Positions 8,135-17,904 of a DNA stretch of 51,560 nucleotides are shown here, in pieces. This stretch comes from Lachnospiraceae bacterium (GTDB taxonomy: Bacteria > Bacillota > Clostridia > Lachnospirales > Lachnospiraceae): positions 1 to 51,560 of the forward strand of contig JAFTQM010000076.1 in the NCBI GenBank assembly GCA_017462755.1. The letters are read 5' to 3'. The notes beneath the pieces were generated by a model. That model was given only the letters and a program-made list of their open reading frames with translations. It was not told the origin of the DNA and made no database searches. A program made the translations under genes and the position numbers. Every line of letters starts with the position of its first letter. Position 1 is the stretch's first letter.

Positions 8135-9945
8135 ACCTCTCCTTTCGGTCTCATGCAAATCTCTATCCTACATTCCGATGTATTCTTTTCGACTACCGGC
8201 ACTTCCCACTGTATCAGATAAACCGTCGTTTTCGTACCATCGTGCAGAGCATGCTCCATCGGCACAACGCACAGCCCCTCTGCCTGCTGCCATTCCTCTT
8301 CTGACCAATGATACGCAATGTTGATTTTACACTCGGTCGGTGCCTGCAGCTCCACCTTTCCTGTCGCAGTTATCCGTGGCTCATACGGTGTAATCAAATT
8401 TTCTACAATTTTCTTGGTTTGTACAGACGGTACAAAGCAATCCAAAACCGTCATACGCAGTTCTTCCTTCGACAGCGACATCACCTGCTCTGCTTCGGTA
8501 TCTTTATCTGCTCGCAAGGCTTCCATCCAAATCCGACGCTCCAAGCGCTCCACACAACCACTTGGATATGCTTCGGCAAACGAAATGCTTAATTCCTTCT
8601 TTTCTTCGCTCCATTCAAAGGCTCCCGCACGATATTCCCCGCCTGCACACTGCTCACAATCATTGATAAGCGGCACAGAATGCCCTAGCGAACGATTGCA
8701 CAGAATTTCATACCGTCCGGCACCAAAATAATCTCTCGTATATTCTCCGGCACCCAAATCTGCCAGAAGCATGCTGCCGTCATATACACACAAAAAATGC
8801 CCGATGTCGTTGTGATTGTGGCTTTCTGCGTTATGCCCGCCCTTCGCTGCAAAGCCATTGCCATGCTTATCCTTGCAAATCATCCACTGTGCCGAAGGCA
8901 AATACGCCGCAGTTAATGTCTGTGCCTCCACCTTCGTCTGAGCATTTTCTTCTTTCGCATACTGCAACAGCCAGCGGATATTCCGTTCGTTCATAATCCA
9001 GCGATAGCAGGCATCATCTTCCAAAAAATGTGCCACCGAATAATCCGGTGTCTGCGTTGCCGGATAGCAATGCGCCAGATACGCCGTCAAGCCCGGCAAA
9101 AAGCTCTCCCTTGCACTTCCGTCCGAAAAGCTGACCGATACTCCCTTTCCAAAATAGCATTTCTCCTGAAAAGCGGCTATTTTCTCGCATTTCGGCTGCT
9201 CCATCAGCCGAATGTTCCCTTTCGTTTCTTCGTACAAAAGCTCTGCAAAAGCAGTATAATAACTCATTCCGTAATTATAATAGCCGAGTCCCTCCGTACA
9301 GGCACCGTCCTCCTCCATGCCCTCCAGATAACACTGCAGCGCAGCGCAAACACGTCGGATACAGGCTTCCTTCCATTCCTCCGAAAGTACTCCCTGCCGA
9401 TGCATATAAATCGCTGCCATGCCTACCGAGCCGGCACATACCGCAGACCAGTTGCAACGGTCTGTTTCCCAGCCGCTGTAAGGAAAGGTCGAACTGCAAA
9501 ACGGTATCAGTACACGACGCATAATCTCTCCCTGCACACGCTCGATTAGCTCTCTTGATAGTCTGTCCTTAAAAATTTCCAACATCTCTGCCAAGGTCTG
9601 TGCGGTTTCTGCTGCAAACAAATCAATGGTATCCTCATCTAAATGCGCAAAATTCACATGCGCCGGAAGCGCCCAGAAGCGTTCCTCACATACCTCTGCG
9701 AGAATCTCTTCTAATTTTTCCACGTCCTCTTGCTTTCCCCTAAATTCCGCTAAAATTCCAAACACCGTCAAAAATTTTCTTCGCCCAAAATAAGCCTTTT
9801 CGTATACCAGCCGATTGCCGGTTTCGTGAAAAAGAAAAAAGTCCTCTCTCGTCAGCTTCGGCAGCTCCTGCATTCGCAGCACTTCTCCCGTTTGCTCTAT
9901 CTCTGCCCAAAACTTTTTTAAATACTCTGTCTCCTGCTGTCTCAT
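8131..9945 (-). CDS. Heparinase II/III-like polysaccharide lyase
   Basis: A 604-residue protein with an N-terminal alpha-helical toroid (about residues 90-310, with CNWSAVCAGSVG and GLGYYNYGMSYY) and a C-terminal beta domain (about 350-560) carrying GGHNAESHNHNDIGHF at 369-384. The HNHND motif is the hallmark of the heparinase II/III-like C-terminal domain, and the YxxG tyrosine region matches the lyase active site. Such enzymes cleave uronic-acid-containing polysaccharides (heparin, alginate, oligo-uronates) by beta-elimination. There is no signal peptide, so it probably acts on imported oligosaccharides in the cytoplasm. It is the first gene of a two-gene unit with the DUF2264 gene (4-bp overlap). 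Substrate is unknown. Confidence 0.85.
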   Translation of the reverse strand: MRQQETEYLKKFWAEIEQTGEVLRMQELPKLTREDFFLFHETGNRLVYEKAYFGRRKFLTVFGILAEFRGKQEDVEKLEEILAEVCEERFWALPAHVNFAHLDEDTIDLFAAETAQTLAEMLEIFKDRLSRELIERVQGEIMRRVLIPFCSSTFPYSGWETDRCNWSAVCAGSVGMAAIYMHRQGVLSEEWKEACIRRVCAALQCYLEGMEEDGACTEGLGYYNYGMSYYTAFAELLYEETKGNIRLMEQPKCEKIAAFQEKCYFGKGVSVSFSDGSARESFLPGLTAYLAHCYPATQTPDYSVAHFLEDDACYRWIMNERNIRWLLQYAKEENAQTKVEAQTLTAAYLPSAQWMICKDKHGNGFAAKGGHNAESHNHNDIGHFLCVYDGSMLLADLGAGEYTRDYFGAGRYEILCNRSLGHSVPLINDCEQCAGGEYRAGAFEWSEEKKELSISFAEAYPSGCVERLERRIWMEALRADKDTEAEQVMSLSKEELRMTVLDCFVPSVQTKKIVENLITPYEPRITATGKVELQAPTECKINIAYHWSEEEWQQAEGLCVVPMEHALHDGTKTTVYLIQWEVPVVEKNTSECRIEICMRPKGEV

Positions 9946-9963
9946 ATTACCCCCTTATTCTAT

Positions 9964-9992
9964 AAAAACAGCCGACCGTTTCCGGTCGGCTG
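9964..9992 (-). terminator. Rho-independent terminator of cheW
   Basis: CAGCCGACCG (9969-9978) and CGGTCGGCTG (9983-9992) form a perfect 10-bp stem with a 4-nt loop. On the minus strand it is followed by TTTTTATAG. It lies 20 bp after the cheW stop codon. Confidence 0.9.
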
Positions 9993-10011
9993 CTTCCACA
10001 CTATCCTCTTT

Positions 10012-10479
10012 TTACTTCGAAGTCATGTCTGCACGAACCTGCTTTACTGCTTCGCTTTCGCTTACATTTAAGATGTTTTCACTGTCCAGTAACACAATCA
10101 AACGATCCTTCTTGTTTACTACACCCACCGCATAGCGGGTATCCACATTTTTTACAATCGTCGGAATTTCCTGAAATTCACTGTCTGCCACCTCAAGAAT
10201 CTCCGATACAGAATCCACCTTGTACGCTACTGCCATACCATCTTTTCTTGCAATGAGCAGCTGTGTGCTTTCGGTCGGACCAGTCTCCGGCATTCCAAAT
10301 TTCTTTCTCAGACTATATACCGGAATTACCTCACCTCTCAGATTTAAAATTCCTAAAATATAGGCCGGAGCATTTGGAATCGGCACTACCCCAGTATAGT
10401 TCTCAATCGCATTTACCAGTGTGATGTCCATACCGTATTCTTCCTCACCAAGCTTGAAAATTACCTGTTTTGTTGCCAT
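10012..10479 (-). CDS. cheW: CheW-like chemotaxis coupling protein
   Basis: A 155-residue protein that is a single CheW domain. Characteristic segments are FKLGEEEYGMDITLVNAIE at the start, NLRGEVIPVYSLRKKFGM in the middle and VDSVSEILEV with DRLIVLLDSENIL near the end. CheW links chemoreceptors to the histidine kinase CheA at the inner face of the membrane. The ribosome-binding site (GCGGAGG) is good. It stands alone, with its own terminator, between a polysaccharide operon and prfB; no cheA, cheB, cheR or receptor gene is nearby. It may be an accessory CheW or a receptor-specific coupler. Flagellar rod genes elsewhere in the window agree with a motile organism. Confidence 0.9.
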   Translation of the reverse strand: MATKQVIFKLGEEEYGMDITLVNAIENYTGVVPIPNAPAYILGILNLRGEVIPVYSLRKKFGMPETGPTESTQLLIARKDGMAVAYKVDSVSEILEVADSEFQEIPTIVKNVDTRYAVGVVNKKDRLIVLLDSENILNVSESEAVKQVRADMTSK

Positions 10480-10567
10480 ACTCGTACCTCCGCTTTTTTA
10501 TTATTTTAACCCCTGTGGGTCTTTTTCTTATTGTGTCTAAGAACGCACGAAATCGAGCAATGCTTTC

Positions 10568-11687
10568 TTATTCTTCCTCCGGTGTGGTGTTAATCCACTT
10601 GAGGTATGCATTGATAAACGGGTCAATGTTACCGTCCAGCACACCAGCTGCATTTGCAACCTCTGCATTCGTCCGATGATCCTTTACCATCGTGTACGGC
10701 TGCAGCACATAGGAACGAATCTGATTACCAAAATTAATGTCACGCACTTCTCCGCGGATACCGGATTCCTTTTCCTGATTCTCCTGCTGCTTTAACAGGT
10801 ACAGCTTTGCTTTCAGCATCTGCATTGCCTTGTCCTTGTTTTGGAACTGGGAACGCTCATTCTGACACTGTACTACTATACCGGTCGGTAAATGCGTAAT
10901 ACGAATTGCCGAGGAGGTTTTGTTGACGTGCTGTCCGCCGGCACCACTCGAACGATAGGTGTCGATACGCAAATCCTCTTCGTTAATCTCTACATCCAAA
11001 TCCTCTTCAATATCCGGCATAACATCACAGGATACAAACGAGGTCTGACGCTTTCCGGCTGCATTGAACGGCGAAATACGCACCAGCCGGTGTACTCCGC
11101 GTTCCGACTTCAAATGTCCGTAAGCATTCATACCATTAATCTGAATGGTAATGGACTTAATACCCGCTTCATCGCCGTCCAGAAAATCCAATATCTCGGT
11201 CGTATAGCCCTTGCGGTCCGCCCAACGCTGATACATACGGCTCAGCATGCTCGCCCAGTCACAGCTCTCGGTGCCGCCGGCTCCGGCATGCAGCGTCAAA
11301 ATCGCATTGTCCTTGTCATATTCTCCGGACAACAGCGTATTCAAACGCAATTCTTCAAATTCCTCCAGAAAGCTGTCTGCTTCCTTCTGAATCTCCGGAA
11401 TCATCGACGCATCGTTTTCCTCAACCGCCATATCAATCAACAAAAATACATCATCATATCGCTGCTTTAAGTCGTTATACTGTGCAATGGTATCCTTTAA
11501 TACCTTCAGCTCCTGCACATATGCCTGACTTTTCTCTAAGGAGTCCCAAAAGCCCGGCTCCTCCATGATACCTTCGATTTCTTCTACCCTAAGCTGCTTA
11601 TTCGCCAGGTCAAAGTGAATCCCCCACTTCGATTAAAGGCTTTGCATAGGTGCCAAGTGTATACTTGATCTGGTCTAATTCAACCAC
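10568..11687 (-). CDS. prfB: Peptide chain release factor 2, with programmed +1 frameshift
   Basis: RF2 (372 residues after frameshifting) recognises UGA and UAA and triggers peptide release on the ribosome. The GTG start at 11687 is preceded by GAAGGTGAG. The zero frame encodes 25 residues (ending IEVGDSL) and hits TGA at 11610-11612; a +1 shift at CTT-TGA-C continues as DLANKQLRVEEIEG. An internal Shine-Dalgarno-like GGGGG (11621-11625) sits just before the slip site, as known for prfB. The GGQ loop is in SSGAGGQHVNKTSSAIR. RF2 levels thus control their own synthesis: when RF2 is scarce, the UGA is read slowly and shifting rises. The gene lies directly downstream of secA, a common Firmicutes order. 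Confidence 0.97.
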
Positions 11688-11720
11688 TAATCTCACCTTC
11701 TTTCATTTCTTGCTGTTCTA

Positions 11721-11789
11721 TCAGAACGCATTTTGTGCGTTCTGACGAAGCAAAGCTTGGAATATCCTAGTCGGTGTCCTCTGCCGACT
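11721..11789 (-). terminator. Two hairpins between secA and prfB
   Basis: AGTCGG/CCGACT (11769-11789) and the stronger TCAGAACGCA/TGCGTTCTGA (11721-11745) follow the secA stop codon in that order. Neither has a good U-run on the minus strand, so termination may be partial and some prfB transcript may come from secA read-through. Confidence 0.45.
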
Positions 11790-11806
11790 TAGATTTTCTC
11801 TTCACA

Positions 11807-14374
11807 CTATTTACGTCCGCAGCAGAACTTATACTTCTGTCCGCTGCCGCACGGACACGGATCATTTGGCATAACCTTCTTGTTGCTGCGCTTTACCGGC
11901 TGCTTTGCAAGACTCTCGTCCTTGTTGGTGCCGGTTACCTTTGCCACCTGCTCACGCTCTACCTTCTGCTCAATACGCAGGTGCATCAGACCGCGTACCG
12001 TTTCCTCGGAAATCGCAGCTGTCATCGCATCAAACATATCATAACCCATGAACTTATACTCAGTTAACGGATTCTTCTGTCCCAATGCCTGCAAGCCAAT
12101 GCCCTGACGCAGCTGATCCATATCATCGATATGATCCATCCACTTACGGTCAATCACACGCAGTAAAATGACACGCTCTACCTCACGCAGCTGCTCCTTC
12201 TCCGGGAACTCTGCCTCCTTCGCCTCGTAGAAGCGTACTGCTTCCTCCTTCAGCTTCTGAATCAGCACATCCTTCTTGCCATGCTTCATCATCTCGTCAT
12301 CCAGTGTAATCGGCGGAATCGGAATCAATGGAAGCAGCAAGCTGTTTAACTCTGCCAAATCCCATTCCTCCGGAAGTGCATCCTCGCTGATACAACGATT
12401 CACTGCATTTTCCACACTGTCTGTAATCATCTTGAAAATCGAATCACGCATACTGTCGCCGTTCAATACCTTACGACGCTCTGCGTAAATGATTTCTCTC
12501 TGCTCGTTGTTTACCTGGTCGTACTCGAGCAGGTTCTTACGAATTGCAAAGTTGTTGTTCTCAATCTTCTTCTGTGCCTTCTCGATTGCATTGGACAGCA
12601 TCTTGTGCTCAATCTGCTCTCCATCCGGCAAGCCCAGAGAATTGAATACTGCCATCATACGGTCGGAACCGAACAGACGCATCAAATCGTCCTCTAGCGA
12701 AATATAGAAGCGGGACTCACCCGGGTCACCCTGACGTCCGGCACGACCACGCAGCTGGTTATCAATACGTCTAGACTCATGACGCTCGGTACCGATAATC
12801 TTGAGACCACCCAGCTCCTTTACGCCTTCGCCAAGCTTAATATCCGTACCACGACCTGCCATATTGGTAGCAATCGTAACCGCACCCATCTGACCTGCAT
12901 CTGCTACGATTTCTGCCTCCATCTCATGGAACTTTGCATTCAGCACCTTATGCGGAATGCCCTGCTTACGCAGCATCGCACTGATTTCCTCGGAAGCCTC
13001 GATGGTAATCGTACCTACCAGCACCGGCTGACCTACTGCATGTGCGTCTGCAATCTCTCTGACAACCGCCTCAAGCTTTTCTCTCTTGGTCTTATATACC
13101 GCATCATCCAAATCCTTACGCGCAATCGGACGGTTCGTCGGTACCTCGACTACGTCCATGCCGTAAATCTCACGGAACTCGTTCTCCTCGGTAAGTGCAG
13201 TACCGGTCATACCACACTTTCTGTTATATTTATTGAAGAAATTCTGGAAGGTAATGGTTGCTAACGTCTTGCTCTCACGCTTAACCTTTACGCGCTCCTT
13301 CGCCTCAATCGCCTGATGCAGACCGTCCGAATAACGTCTGCCCGGCATAATACGTCCGGTAAAGTCATCGACAATCAGAACCTCGTCATCCTTTACTACA
13401 TAATCCTTATCTCTTGCCATCAGGTTATGCGCACGCAATGCAAGGATTACGTTGTGCTGAATTTCCAGATTTTCCGGATCTGCCAGATTCTCGATGTGGA
13501 AGAAACGCTCTACCTTCGTCACACCTTCCTCGGTCAGATTTACATTCTTATCCTTCTCATTTACGATGAAGTCGCCGGTTTCCTGTGCGTCCTCACCCAT
13601 AATAACATCCATCTTCGAGAGCTCCTTCTCGGTACCTCTCTTTAACTGTCTTGCCAGAATGTCACATGCCTCATAGAGACTTGTGGACTTGCCGCTCTGA
13701 CCGGAAATAATCAATGGAGTACGCGCCTCGTCAATCAATACCGAGTCAACCTCATCGATAATTGCAAAATGCAGGTCGCGCATAACGAGCTGCTCCTTGT
13801 AAATTACCATGTTGTCACGCAGGTAATCAAAGCCGAACTCGTTGTTGGTACCATAGGTAATATCGCAGGCATATGCCACACGACGCTCATCATTGTTCAT
13901 GCTGTTTAAGATACAGCCGACCGTCAATCCGAGGAAACGATGAATCTGACCCATCTGCTCTGCATCACGGTTTGCCAGATAGTCGTTTACGGTAACGATA
14001 TGAACGCCCTTACCCTCCAGCGCATTCAGATACGCCGGGAACGCAGACACCAGAGTCTTACCTTCACCGGTCTTCATCTCCGCAATACGTCCCTGATGCA
14101 AAATAATACCACCGAGCAGCTGCACATGATATGCACGCTGTCCTAACACTCTCTTGGCAGCCTCACGAACAACCGCATATGCTTCTACCAAAAGGTCATC
14201 TAAGGTCTCGCCATTTGCCAGACGATTCTTAAATTCTTCTGTTTTTGCCTTCAGCTCTTCATCCGAGAGCTTTTCCATCTCCGGTTCCAGATTTTCTATT
14301 TGATCCGCCAACGGCGCAATCCTCTTAATTTCTCTTTCGCTGTGTGTACCAAAAATCTTTGTAATTAATCCCAT
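11807..14374 (-). CDS. secA: Protein translocase ATPase SecA
   Basis: The 855-residue motor that drives unfolded preproteins through the SecYEG channel. Visible parts are the Walker A segment EMKTGEGKT (about 99-107), the DEAD-type motif [21 protein letters not shown], the preprotein cross-linking domain, motif [33 protein letters not shown], and the C-terminal zinc-binding linker [16 protein letters not shown] (840-855), which binds SecB or ribosomes in other bacteria. Length and order match ordinary SecA1. It lies between the CoiA-like gene and prfB; hpf is further upstream, an order common in Firmicutes. Nothing indicates an accessory SecA2. Confidence 0.98.
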   Translation of the reverse strand: MGLITKIFGTHSEREIKRIAPLADQIENLEPEMEKLSDEELKAKTEEFKNRLANGETLDDLLVEAYAVVREAAKRVLGQRAYHVQLLGGIILHQGRIAEMKTGEGKTLVSAFPAYLNALEGKGVHIVTVNDYLANRDAEQMGQIHRFLGLTVGCILNSMNNDERRVAYACDITYGTNNEFGFDYLRDNMVIYKEQLVMRDLHFAIIDEVDSVLIDEARTPLIISGQSGKSTSLYEACDILARQLKRGTEKELSKMDVIMGEDAQETGDFIVNEKDKNVNLTEEGVTKVERFFHIENLADPENLEIQHNVILALRAHNLMARDKDYVVKDDEVLIVDDFTGRIMPGRRYSDGLHQAIEAKERVKVKRESKTLATITFQNFFNKYNRKCGMTGTALTEENEFREIYGMDVVEVPTNRPIARKDLDDAVYKTKREKLEAVVREIADAHAVGQPVLVGTITIEASEEISAMLRKQGIPHKVLNAKFHEMEAEIVADAGQMGAVTIATNMAGRGTDIKLGEGVKELGGLKIIGTERHESRRIDNQLRGRAGRQGDPGESRFYISLEDDLMRLFGSDRMMAVFNSLGLPDGEQIEHKMLSNAIEKAQKKIENNNFAIRKNLLEYDQVNNEQREIIYAERRKVLNGDSMRDSIFKMITDSVENAVNRCISEDALPEEWDLAELNSLLLPLIPIPPITLDDEMMKHGKKDVLIQKLKEEAVRFYEAKEAEFPEKEQLREVERVILLRVIDRKWMDHIDDMDQLRQGIGLQALGQKNPLTEYKFMGYDMFDAMTAAISEETVRGLMHLRIEQKVEREQVAKVTGTNKDESLAKQPVKRSNKKVMPNDPCPCGSGQKYKFCCGRK

Positions 14375-14538
14375 TTGTTAATCTCCTGAATTCCTTGCTC
14401 CGCTAACGGCGCAATGTATATCTATATTAAATCTTTGTGACTTATAGACTATTTTACCATTTTGAAGCATAGTATTCAACCTTTTTTTCCTTGCAGATAT
14501 GGGTTTTTCACAAATTTTATCGGGATTTTCAAATAAAT

Positions 14539-15657
14539 TTATATTCCTTGACGGGTATTCCTGCCCTCGGTGGCATCTTCCTTGCACTCATAGCACACTC
14601 CCAGATTGATGTGATTCTTCCCTCCGTAGGTGCAAAACTGAGCATCTGTATCGATCTTGCCACATATTTCGCAACAAACGAAGCGTCTTCCAGCAGAATC
14701 CCTCGCCGGAATTTCCTGCTGCTCCAGCTGCATGCAGATGCTCGCCCATTCTGCCTCCTCAGACTGTCCTTCCGCACTTCCTGTGTCCGGTCTGCTTTCT
14801 ACCGTTCTTTCTGGGTGCTGTACCGCAGTTCTCCACTCCTGCCGCTCGCGAATTCTTTCCTGTTCTTTCTCTATACGCCGCATCTCTATTTCAAATACCG
14901 CCTGCTTTTCCTCCTGCCATATCAGAAAGCGATTTTCAAAACCGCAAATCGTAAGCTCACCATTTTCATAACACAGCTTCTGTAGCGGCGCACTCTCCAT
15001 ATAAATAGCCGAATAACCTTCCGGCAGCCAAGACACACCATTTCTTACATACTGCTTTTCATCCCGCCGATATTGCGTCAGCCTGCTTCCATCCCAGCTG
15101 ACGACCAGCAGACTCTTACCGGCACTTTCATTCAAAAGATAACGTTTTAAAAAATAAGTCCGGTTCTCTCTCACCAGCGTATCCGTTTCATCTGCTACCA
15201 GCCACCGCAGCCGTGCATCTGCCTGCACACAGGCAAGCTGCAGCTTTTCCAGCTGTCGTATCGAAGTCTGCTGTGAACCGATTTCAATCACCGTTTTTCT
15301 GCCATTCTCCTCAGTAATCAGCAACGGAACATAATGATGTGGCAATGCCTTAACTTCCAGTTCCACCGGTACACCCTGCTCCTTTAAATGATCATACAGA
15401 TTTTTTCGGATTCCCCGCATGACCCCGCTATCTTTTTTATCAAAAAGAGCATAGTCACAATCCTCCTGCGTCCGGTGCGCAAAATAAGCTCCTCGGATCT
15501 CTCCGTGACAATATTTAATTGTCGGATTGCCGCACTCCGGGTCAGGACAACGCAATTCGCCTCTGCCACTCGCTCTCCGGATTTCTTTTTCTAATTCGTA
15601 CTGCGCAGCAATCTCCATTGCCAAAAACGGCTTTCCCTGCCAAATTCCATGCTCCAT
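14539..15657 (-). CDS. CoiA-like competence/nuclease-type protein
   Basis: A 372-residue cytoplasmic protein resembling competence protein CoiA. It has an N-terminal zinc-finger-like stretch (ELRCPDPECGNPTIKYCHGE, about residues 32-51) followed by FAHRTQEDCDYAL, then a restriction-endonuclease-like core (about 65-140; VPVELEVKALPHHYVP and KTVIEIGSQQTSIRQLEKL) as in CoiA. A second Cys cluster near the C-terminus (CCEICGKIDTDAQFC and CYEC) looks like a zinc ribbon. CoiA promotes recombination of incoming single-stranded DNA during transformation in streptococci; whether this one does so is unknown. The start at 15657 follows GGGAGAG by about 7 nt. comF elsewhere in the window is another competence-type gene. 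Confidence 0.65.
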   Translation of the reverse strand: MEHGIWQGKPFLAMEIAAQYELEKEIRRASGRGELRCPDPECGNPTIKYCHGEIRGAYFAHRTQEDCDYALFDKKDSGVMRGIRKNLYDHLKEQGVPVELEVKALPHHYVPLLITEENGRKTVIEIGSQQTSIRQLEKLQLACVQADARLRWLVADETDTLVRENRTYFLKRYLLNESAGKSLLVVSWDGSRLTQYRRDEKQYVRNGVSWLPEGYSAIYMESAPLQKLCYENGELTICGFENRFLIWQEEKQAVFEIEMRRIEKEQERIRERQEWRTAVQHPERTVESRPDTGSAEGQSEEAEWASICMQLEQQEIPARDSAGRRFVCCEICGKIDTDAQFCTYGGKNHINLGVCYECKEDATEGRNTRQGI

Positions 15658-15722
15658 TTTTTTCTCTCCCAACCATCGTCTTTTCGTTCATTGCTAATCG
15701 GTATATAGGAATCAAGAGTTTG

Positions 15723-15832
15723 CTCCGGCGTGTACATCCCCCGGAGGGTTTTGTGTTAAAGGAAATAGTCGTGAAACAACTACTTTCCTTTAACACAGTA
15801 AAATGCCGCCTCCAATCGGAGACGGCATTTTC
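15723..15832. terminator. Three tandem hairpins after hpf
   Basis: In minus-strand order from hpf: AAAATGCCG...CGGCATTTT (15800-15831), a stable stem with A/T flanks usable as a terminator; GTGTTAAAGGAAA paired with TTTCCTTTAACAC (15753-15796), a 13-bp stem; and CTCCGG/CCGGAG (15723-15746). The first is probably the hpf terminator. The other two have no evident role. Confidence 0.65.
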
Positions 15833-15858
15833 AGAAAGGAAAACTCTATGAAAAAAGA

Positions 15859-16386
15859 CTAAAACTCTGGTTCAATGATACCATAGGTACCGTTCTTTCT
15901 CTTATATACGACATTGATTTCGTCCGTCTCTGCATTACGGAATGCGAAAAATTCATGTCCGAGAAGTTCCATCTGTACACAAGCTTCTTCTGCATCCATC
16001 GGCTTCATCGGGAAGGTTTTTACCTTGCTGATAACGATTTCTTCTTCCTCGGTTTCCTCTTCTGCAATAAATGCCTGACTCAGACTCATTGCCGACTGCT
16101 TCTGATCTACCAGCTTGTTTTTATACTTTCTGAGCTGACGCTCGATGATTTCTTCAATCATGTCAATCGATGCATACATATCCGGACTAACCTGCTCTGC
16201 ACGAACAATATTGCCCTTCATCGGAATCGTAACCTCGACCTTCTGACGCTCCTTCTCTACACTAAAGGTTACATGAACCTCTGTCTCCGGTGTAAAATAA
16301 CGTTCCAGCTTACCAAGCTTCTCGTATATCGCACTCTTCAATCCCTCGGTAACGTCGATATTTCTTCCACTGATAATGTAACGCAT
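15859..16386 (-). CDS. hpf: Ribosome hibernation promoting factor, long form
   Basis: A 175-residue protein that binds the 30S decoding region and joins idle ribosomes into 100S dimers during slow growth. Residues 1-100 form the S30AE (RaiA-like) domain (MRYIISGRNIDVTEGLKSAI; HVTFSVEKERQKVEVTIP), and about 118-175 form the C-terminal dimerisation domain (KPMDAEEACVQMELLGHEFF ending NGTYGIIEPEF). The start at 16386 has AGGAG 8 nt upstream and follows a strong promoter; an upstream in-frame extension to 16515 would cover that promoter and is rejected. The gene starts next to a non-coding region carrying DnaA boxes. Confidence 0.96.
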   Translation of the reverse strand: MRYIISGRNIDVTEGLKSAIYEKLGKLERYFTPETEVHVTFSVEKERQKVEVTIPMKGNIVRAEQVSPDMYASIDMIEEIIERQLRKYKNKLVDQKQSAMSLSQAFIAEEETEEEEIVISKVKTFPMKPMDAEEACVQMELLGHEFFAFRNAETDEINVVYKRKNGTYGIIEPEF

Positions 16387-16419
16387 AAAACCAACTCCTT
16401 TTTCCTTTGACTTGTCTAA

Positions 16420-16448
16420 ATTATACCTCATTTCTTTGAAAATTGCAA
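16420..16448 (-). promoter_or_regulatory. Sigma-A-type promoter of hpf
   Basis: TTGCAA (16443-16448) and TATAAT (16420-16425) on the minus strand with a 17-bp spacer. It places the transcript start roughly 25-30 nt before the chosen hpf start codon. Confidence 0.75.
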
Positions 16449-16549
16449 GACAAATCAATTGAATTCCTCCAAAAAATTTCGAACGTTCTCGACAATACAA
16501 AACAATCAGCTCCAATTTACTGACGATTCCAGCCTTTTGTCTTCTATTC

Positions 16550-16768
16550 CTTTGACAATAATTTTGTCAATACTTTTTCCCTTTTTTTCGTCTTCAACCG
16601 CCAAATTTATCACAAGTAACAAAACAAACATTCGAACTTGACATTTTTCTGTTTTCCACTCTTCGCGAATAAAAATCGTGGATAATGTGGATAACTTTGT
16701 GTATAACTCAAAAATCTCGCAAATTACGGCATTTCGTTTTGTGGATAACTTTTGAGGCAGGTGGATAC
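16550..16768. promoter_or_regulatory. DnaA-box cluster beside an AT-rich stretch
   Basis: Within 92 bp there are four DnaA-type 9-mers in one orientation: CGTGGATAA (16677-16685), TGTGGATAA (16686-16694), TGTGTATAA (16698-16706) and TGTGGATAA (16740-16748), plus the weaker GGTGGATAC (16760-16768). The consensus TTATNCACA is matched exactly by three of them. Near-matches in the opposite direction (TTTTCCACT at 16652, TTTTCCACC at 16781) flank the cluster. An AT-rich tract (16550-16660) adjoins it and contains the inverted repeat TTGACAA/TTGTCAA near 16553-16570. The region is the 553-bp gap between the trxB stop and the hpf start; the remainder of it shows no gene. Confidence 0.7.
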
Positions 16769-16939
16769 TTTTTCATAGCGTTTTCCACCTGCCCCAACTT
16801 TTCACAAATCCTTTGTGCAATATATCCAATTTTTCCATTGTCAACTAGTAATTTTACCAGTATGCAAAATTTCTATTTTCAAATAAATCCCGAAATTATA
16901 GGAATATTCACACAGCAGCTTCTTCGCTTTTTGTACGAC

Positions 16940-17857
16940 TTAACGAAGCGAATTTAAATACTCTTCCACTGCTGTTACCGCGCAGGCACCATCTGCCGCA
17001 GCCGTAATTACCTGACGCAGCCGCTTTGTGCGCAAATCTCCTGCCGCAAACACACCCGGAATACTGGTCTTGGTATCTTCCCCTGCCACTACATATCCAC
17101 CGGCATCAACTGCAATTCCACTCTTTTTCCACACTTCACTGTTCGGCAGATTACCCACCGCAATAAATACTCCGTTTACCGCAAGCTGACGCTCTTCGCC
17201 GCTTTCTGTGCTGCATACCGTCACAGAAGCGACTCTGCCATCGCCCTGAATGTCCTTTACCGTATGCTTCATTACAAATTCCACATTCTCCATTGCTGCC
17301 AAACGGGAACACAGGGTCTTTGCGGCACGAAACTCGTCCCGTCTGTGGATAACATATACCTTCTCACAGATTCGCGCAAGAAAAATTGCATCCTCCACTG
17401 CCACATCGCCGCCACCAACAACTGCCACCGTCTTTTTGCGAAAAAATGCTCCGTCACAGGTTGCACAGTATGATACTCCTGCTCCGGTCAGCTCCTCTTC
17501 GCCCGGCACACCGAGCTTTCGATTGGCTGCTCCGGTCGCCAGAATTACCGTCTTTGCCTGCAGCTCACACTCGGACAGCCACAGCTTTTTTTCTGTTCCT
17601 GCAAGCTCTGCCTTCTCTATCTCACCCTCGATAAATTCAACTCCGAGCTTATCGCAATGCTCGCGAAATTTCATTGCAAGCTCAAAACCGGATACCCCCG
17701 GAAGTCCCGGATAGTTGTCCACCTCATAGGTATTTACAATCTGACCGCCACTCATCGGCGCCCGCTCTACTACTGCCACGGATAACTCTGCCCGCTTCGC
17801 ATAAATCGCCGCTGCCAGCCCCGCCGGACCGCTTCCTACTATAACTAAATCGTACAT
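16940..17857 (-). CDS. trxB: Thioredoxin-disulfide reductase
   Basis: An FAD- and NADPH-dependent flavoenzyme of 305 residues that reduces thioredoxin. It shows the FAD-binding GSGPAG near the N-terminus, the redox-active CATC (about residues 131-134, in YCATCDGAFF), the NADPH-binding GGGDVAVEDA, and the C-terminal FAD motif IPGVFAAGDLRTK. I start it at the second ATG (17857) because AGGAG lies 7 nt before it; the first ATG (17863) almost touches the ribosome-binding site. No thioredoxin gene is adjacent. The following 553 bp are non-coding. Confidence 0.93.
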   Translation of the reverse strand: MYDLVIVGSGPAGLAAAIYAKRAELSVAVVERAPMSGGQIVNTYEVDNYPGLPGVSGFELAMKFREHCDKLGVEFIEGEIEKAELAGTEKKLWLSECELQAKTVILATGAANRKLGVPGEEELTGAGVSYCATCDGAFFRKKTVAVVGGGDVAVEDAIFLARICEKVYVIHRRDEFRAAKTLCSRLAAMENVEFVMKHTVKDIQGDGRVASVTVCSTESGEERQLAVNGVFIAVGNLPNSEVWKKSGIAVDAGGYVVAGEDTKTSIPGVFAAGDLRTKRLRQVITAAADGACAVTAVEEYLNSLR

Positions 17858-17904
17858 ATGCATTCTCCTTGATTTCTTCTATCTGTTCCTACACAGGTCA
17901 TACA

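Noticed and set aside
14378-14587. Minus-strand 69-codon frame between secA and the CoiA-like gene
   Set aside because: It overlaps the end of the CoiA-like gene, lacks a ribosome-binding site and resembles no protein.
15784-15796. Similarity of the ACTTTCCTTT-ACAC string here to one near 25376
   Set aside because: Only about 15 bases agree. The second site lacks the pairing arm, so a repeat family is not supported.
16677-16768. The DnaA-box cluster as the replication origin
   Set aside because: Gene strands do not switch around it, and the usual dnaA-region genes are absent. It is kept as a DnaA-binding cluster only.
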